A stretch of DNA of 17,804 nt from Rhodocyclaceae bacterium UBA6160. GTDB taxonomy: Bacteria > Pseudomonadota > Gammaproteobacteria > Burkholderiales > Rhodocyclaceae. Shown piece after piece: positions 15,307 to 17,804 of this stretch (position 1 is its first letter; the number at the start of each line of letters is the position of its first letter). Location of the stretch: positions 9,715 to 27,518 of the forward strand of contig DIUK01000023.1 in the NCBI GenBank assembly GCA_002422995.1, given 5' to 3'. A program made the position numbers and the translations under genes. The notes below the pieces were generated by a model. The model was not told where the DNA came from. It saw nothing but the letters and a program-made list of their open reading frames with translations, and did not search any database.

Positions 15307-15633
15307 CTACCTCGGTAGCGCCAGATGAACCTTGATCGCGTCCTCGACGGCCAGCATATCGGTCTTGGAAAGCGCATCAAGACGGCTTTTGAGCCGCGAT
15401 TTGTCGGCGGCCATGATCTGGTCGGACATCGCCTTGCTGCTCTGCCCGCCGACGGTCACTATGGCTTCGCCGGGATACTGCCGTCCTGTGTTGCTGGTCA
15501 CAGGCACCACCACCACCCGCGCCATATTCCGGTTGGCCGCGTCATTGCTCACGATCACCGCCGGGCGCGTCTTGCGGATTTCGCTGCCGACCGCCGGGTC
15601 GAATTCGACCCACCACACTTCACCGCGCTGCAT
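15307..15633 (-). CDS. MazF/PemK-family type II toxin (endoribonuclease)
   Basis: A 108-residue protein of the MazF/PemK family, sequence-specific mRNA interferases that arrest growth when their antitoxin is lost. The family pattern is clear: RGEVWWVEFDPAVGSEIRKTRPAVIVS, then VVVVPVTSN (the Arg and Thr of these motifs are the usual active-site residues). It continues with a Gln/Ala-rich strand containing SDQIMAADKSRL and closes with AVEDAIKVHLAL. It starts at ATG 15633, 14 nt inside the end of the antitoxin gene, with GGAGA just upstream. This indicates translational coupling, with the antitoxin first. The pair is GC-richer than the core genes and is bracketed by repeats A and B, so it was probably acquired. 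The cleavage sequence cannot be predicted from the protein. Confidence 0.92.
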   Translation of the reverse strand: MQRGEVWWVEFDPAVGSEIRKTRPAVIVSNDAANRNMARVVVVPVTSNTGRQYPGEAIVTVGGQSSKAMSDQIMAADKSRLKSRLDALSKTDMLAVEDAIKVHLALPR

Positions 15634-15850
15634 CGGCCATGTCTCCGGCAAGGGCGTTGCACCATTCCATCGCTTCGGTCTCACGCGCCTTGTCGGCTGC
15701 CATCGCCCGGTAGCCGTCATCAAGCGAAGTATCCATCACATGCGGGCGGAGCAAGTCCTCAATGAACTGGCTCATGCGGCGCTTGCCAACCGTCCGGTAC
15801 AACCCTTCGTAAACAGCCTCGTCCAGCGTGATCGTCATTCGTCTGTGCAT
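15620..15850 (-). CDS. Ribbon-helix-helix antitoxin of the MazF-type toxin
   Basis: A 76-residue protein. The N-terminal MTITLDEAVYEGLYRTVGKRRMSQFIEDLLRPHV fits the strand-helix-helix pattern of ribbon-helix-helix repressors; the acidic, Ala-rich C-terminal half is what such antitoxins use to wrap their toxin. The start at ATG 15850 has a strong ribosome site, GGAAAGGAG. The frame remains open upstream to 16027, but that part is repeat sequence with no ribosome site and is rejected. It precedes and overlaps the toxin by 14 nt, the usual antitoxin-toxin order. A 7+7-bp dyad just upstream (15869-15890) is a likely autoregulatory operator. Confidence 0.88.
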   Translation of the reverse strand: MHRRMTITLDEAVYEGLYRTVGKRRMSQFIEDLLRPHVMDTSLDDGYRAMAADKARETEAMEWCNALAGDMADAAR

Positions 15851-15868
15851 TTGATTCTCCTTTCCCTC

Positions 15869-15896
15869 ATGCGTTATGAGTACAACGCATATATTA
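15869..15896 (-). promoter_or_regulatory. Probable operator/promoter of the toxin-antitoxin operon
   Basis: ATGCGTT (15869-15875) and AACGCAT (15884-15890) form a perfect 7-bp dyad with an 8-bp spacer. On the - strand, TAATAT at 15896-15891 is a candidate -10, placing the transcription start inside the dyad. This is the position expected for repression by the RHH antitoxin complex. No convincing -35 was found. Confidence 0.5.
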
Positions 15897-15903
15897 ACAC
15901 GTT

Positions 15904-15990
15904 CCACCATGCGGGCGTGGTGGGGGCGAAGTTGGCGGATGGCTACGTAGTAACTACGTAGCCCCTTCGAAGGGGCTAACAAGGGGCTAC
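15904..15990. repeat. Cluster of consecutive hairpins upstream of the antitoxin
   Basis: There are three dyads in 87 bp. CCACCATGC/GCGTGGTGG (15904-15912/15915-15923) has one G-T pair. GGCTACGTAG-TAA-CTACGTAGCC (15941-15963) is perfect. AGCCCCTTCGAAGGGGCT (15960-15977) is a perfect palindrome. A further arm AAGGGGCTAC (15981-15990) can replace one arm of the second or third, pairing with GTAGCCCCTT (15958-15967). No U-tract is present. Confidence 0.7.
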
Positions 15991-16030
15991 GAAGAGGGTG
16001 TTCAACGAAAGTCCAACGGACGTTCAACGG
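15958..16030 (+). repeat. Repeat copy B, upstream of the antitoxin gene
   Basis: The longer copy of the element at 15221-15277, in the same orientation. It contains the shared 23-nt block (15996-16018) and has an internal near-duplication, GTTCAACGAAAGT (16000-16012) and GTTCAACGGAAGT (16022-16034). Together with copy A it brackets the toxin-antitoxin pair. The interval 15851-16090 contains no gene. Confidence 0.75.
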
Positions 16031-16090
16031 AAGTTGCCTTGCCAGGCTGCTCTTCCGTCAAAGGAGAACATCGAGAACATCCGTAACCAG

Positions 16091-17193
16091 GCGGATTCAA
16101 GTCTGAAGTGCAACGACGTTATGAGGCGAGTGTAGCTGCTTCGTGAACACCTGGTGAGGAGTCTTGAAGCCAAGGCACTTTCTGGGGCGATGGTTGAGAC
16201 GATGCATGGCAAAGGCGACCTGATGTGGAGTGATGGAATCGAAGCGCAGCTTTTTCGGGAAGAACTGCCGGATGAGGCCGTTCATGTTCTCGTTGGCGCC
16301 ACGCTCCCAAGAGGCGTAGGGATGGGCGAAGAAGAAGTCAGCGTCGAGAGTCCGAGCTATGCGTTCATGCTCGGCGAACTCCTTGCCGTTATCAGTCGTC
16401 AAGGTATGAACACAGGCTGCAAAAGGCGTCAGCATGGAGATGATCGCGCGTGTGACAGCAGCAGCCGTCTTGGCCGGGACATGCGCGATCAGGGCGTAGC
16501 GAGACTTGCGTTCATTGATCGTCACGAGAGCCTGTTGATGGCCGGCGCCGATAACCAGATCGGCTTCCCAGTCGCCGAAGCGTTGGCGACTATCGACAAT
16601 GGCCGGGCGCTGGTCAATCGACACCTGATTGGGGATGGTGCCGCGCCGTTCGCGTCCGCCATAGCGCTTGCGCCGCATCTTCTGGCAACGCAGGGCGCGG
16701 TGCAGGGTGCCGCCGGCGCGCCGGTCGGCGTAGATGCGCTGATAGATGGTTTCGTGGCTGATACCCGGTTGGCCATTGGCCTTGAGGTGACCGGAGATTT
16801 GCTCGGGGCTCCACAGTTCGCCGAGCTTGGCTTCGGCAAAGGCCCATGTCTCCGGGCAAACGCGGCGGCCGTTCTCACAGGCCCGCATGCGGGCCTGTGA
16901 GAACTCATGTGGCTGTTTGGGCCGATAGCCGCGCTGGCCGCGATTTCGGCCAAGCTCACGGCTGATCGTGGAAGGTGGGCGGTTCATGACGCGGGCGATT
17001 TCGCTCTGCTTATGTCCGGCTTTGATGAGGATGGCAATTTGGTATCGTTCGTCTTGGGTGTCCAAAACGGATTCAAAAGATGTGTGTAGTTCATTCCAGG
17101 CAACTTTGACTTGGCGGTCGAGGGGCTCGGATGCTATTGCATCTCGCCCACCCAACCCGTTAATCAGAGTTGCACTTCGAATTTGAACTCGCG
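16091..17193 (-). mobile_element. IS30-family insertion sequence
   Basis: About 1103 bp bounded by imperfect inverted repeats: 16091-16114 and 17170-17193 match at 19 of 24 positions, including the inner ten bases GAAGTGCAAC. The single transposase gene fills it on the - strand, its stop codon lying inside the left repeat, which is common for compact IS. I see no clear 2-3 bp target duplication (flanks CAG and GAT), so one end may have been altered, or the ends may be misplaced by a base or two. GC content is well above that of the core genes. Confidence 0.8.
16097..17065 (-). CDS. IS30-family transposase, 5' end apparently altered
   Basis: A DDE transposase. Numbered from a TTG at 17065 it has 322 residues, the normal family length. 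An N-terminal HTH (QSEIARVMNRPPSTISREL) is followed by a zinc-free basic linker. The catalytic triad then appears: Asp165 (FGDWEADLVIG), Asp225 (TTDNGKEF) and Glu259 (ERGANENMNG), with the 33-residue D-E spacing of IS30 transposases. The coding frame lacks a good start. The frame is open to 17233, past the right inverted repeat. An ATG at 17094 begins MNYTHL, which resembles the usual IS30 N-terminus, but in another frame. It appears separated from TQDERYQI by about 17 extra bases. The catalytic core is intact; expression of full-length protein is doubtful. Confidence 0.85.
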   Translation of the reverse strand: MDTQDERYQIAILIKAGHKQSEIARVMNRPPSTISRELGRNRGQRGYRPKQPHEFSQARMRACENGRRVCPETWAFAEAKLGELWSPEQISGHLKANGQPGISHETIYQRIYADRRAGGTLHRALRCQKMRRKRYGGRERRGTIPNQVSIDQRPAIVDSRQRFGDWEADLVIGAGHQQALVTINERKSRYALIAHVPAKTAAAVTRAIISMLTPFAACVHTLTTDNGKEFAEHERIARTLDADFFFAHPYASWERGANENMNGLIRQFFPKKLRFDSITPHQVAFAMHRLNHRPRKCLGFKTPHQVFTKQLHSPHNVVALQT

Positions 17194-17209
17194 ATTCAAT
17201 ATAACTAAG

Positions 17210-17804
17210 GAAACGCTGAATAAGCCACCGCAAAAAGCGGCGGCGAAGTGAAATCGAGACGACACTGTGACGGAAATACCATATTCATTGTGTAATCGAC
17301 CTTTTCGGGGGCGGAAACGGGGGGATTTCCCCCTGTCTTGCTCATGCCGGACGCACCTCTCCCATCATGGGTCGTCCCCATTTGCTGACGTTGAGCATCG
17401 CCAGCATGGCGAAGGCCCGGTTGGCGTTCTTTGCCAGACCGCGATAGCGAACCTTGGCAAAGCCCCACAGGCGCTTCAAGGTCAGGAACGGATGCTCGAC
17501 CTTGGATCGCACGCTGGACTTGCGGCGATTGGCTTCCTTGTCCGCCTCGGTCAGCGGACGGTTCTTGTACGCGCGTTTGTTGGTAAAGTCTTTCGCCTGC
17601 GGCGCGATGTCCTTGAGTCGTTCCCGCTGCTGCTTTCCCCGGTAGGCGCTGTCGCCGTAGAAGCGCGTCTCCTCACCATGCAGCAGGTTTGGCACTTCGT
17701 GGCTGTCCAGATACGGATTCAAATCATGCACGTTGGCAGCCGTGACGCTGGCACTATGGATCAGCCCCGTCTGGCTATCGGCCCCGATGTGCAGCTTCAT
17801 ACCG
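17210..17804 (-). mobile_element. IS5-family insertion sequence, 3' end (continues beyond the window)
   Basis: The end GGAAACGCTGAATAAG (17210-17225) resembles the E. coli IS5 terminal repeat as I recall it (start GGAA, end GAATAAG). It is preceded by CTAA (17206-17209), which fits the YTAR target of this family. The IS starts 16 bp after the IS30 right end. The 130-bp noncoding stretch before the transposase stop holds a CCGC-AAAAA-GCGG hairpin and a GGGGG-AT-TTCCCCC dyad. Confidence 0.75.
17342..17804 (-). CDS. IS5-family transposase, C-terminal part (cut by window edge)
   Basis: The frame runs from the right edge to the TGA at 17342-17344, showing about 154 C-terminal residues. Characteristic IS5 DDE sequence is visible: GMKLHIGADSQTGLIHS with the first catalytic Asp, HDLNPYL, then YGDSAYRGKQQ with the second Asp. 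RRKSSVRSKVEHPFLTLKRLWGF carries the catalytic Glu. The ending KNANRAFAMLAMLNVSKW is also typical. The Met at 17800 is internal, since GGT (Gly) precedes it in frame and this is mid-domain in the family. No frameshift or stop is visible in the portion seen, so it may be active. Confidence 0.9.
   Translation of the reverse strand, partial: GMKLHIGADSQTGLIHSASVTAANVHDLNPYLDSHEVPNLLHGEETRFYGDSAYRGKQQRERLKDIAPQAKDFTNKRAYKNRPLTEADKEANRRKSSVRSKVEHPFLTLKRLWGFAKVRYRGLAKNANRAFAMLAMLNVSKWGRPMMGEVRPA

Noticed and set aside
15332..15961. 209-residue + strand frame across the toxin-antitoxin genes
   Set aside because: It is antisense to both recognised TA genes and runs into the hairpin repeat.
15244..16018. 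Repeats A and B as integron attC sites around a TA cassette
   Set aside because: GTCCAAC fits the RYYYAAC core, but no properly spaced GTTRRRY partner or attC-like fold is present on either strand, and no integron integrase is in view.
15851..16027. N-terminal extension of the antitoxin up to 16027
   Set aside because: The extension is translated repeat B and hairpin DNA without a ribosome site, while the ATG at 15850 has GGAAAGGAG directly upstream and begins the RHH domain.
16154..16900. 248-residue open frame on the + strand inside the IS30 element
   Set aside because: It is antisense to the DDE transposase; open frames opposite GC-rich genes are common and nothing in it resembles a known domain.
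1..17804. CRISPR array, phage genes, or a multi-gene defence system other than the TA pair
   Set aside because: No regular spaced repeats, cas-like, capsid/portal, or restriction/abortive-infection domains were seen in any frame.

Overview
The window looks like the chromosome of a betaproteobacterium, perhaps one of the Nitrosomonadales (lineage inferred from gene order and protein character, not tested). About the first 15 kb is conserved core genome on the + strand at moderate GC. The last 2.8 kb is accessory, GC-richer, and mostly on the - strand.

Layout: (1) 1-1005: the 3' part of a YciO/Sua5-family gene, then an M50 site-2-type membrane protease. (2) 1018-4945: trpS, the condensin partners scpA and scpB (overlapping), and the 23S rRNA pseudouridine synthase rluB. 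(3) 4957-11439: the classical nusA-infB operon, rimP-nusA-infB-rbfA-truB. It is preceded by a good sigma70-type promoter and a terminator-like hairpin in the leader. It covers 30S maturation (RimP, RbfA), transcription elongation and termination (NusA), translation initiation (IF2) and tRNA U55 modification (TruB). (4) 11504-14101: rpsO with its own promoter and terminator, then pnp. (5) A 34-nt perfect palindrome, probably a bidirectional terminator, separates pnp from convergent dksA. (6) A two-gene tRNA operon, tRNA-Pro(UGG) and tRNA-Arg(UCU), has a promoter and a terminator.

Downstream of tRNA-Arg the sequence becomes mobile in character. A MazF/PemK-type toxin and a ribbon-helix-helix antitoxin are bracketed by two imperfect copies of a hairpin-rich repeat. 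Next comes an almost intact IS30-family element whose transposase start appears disrupted. An IS5-family element begins only 16 bp further on and runs off the window end.

I found no convincing undescribed multi-gene system. The most notable points are the repeat-bracketed toxin-antitoxin cassette with its hairpin cluster, the altered 5' end of the IS30 transposase, the rimP leader hairpin, and an insertion inside RimP.
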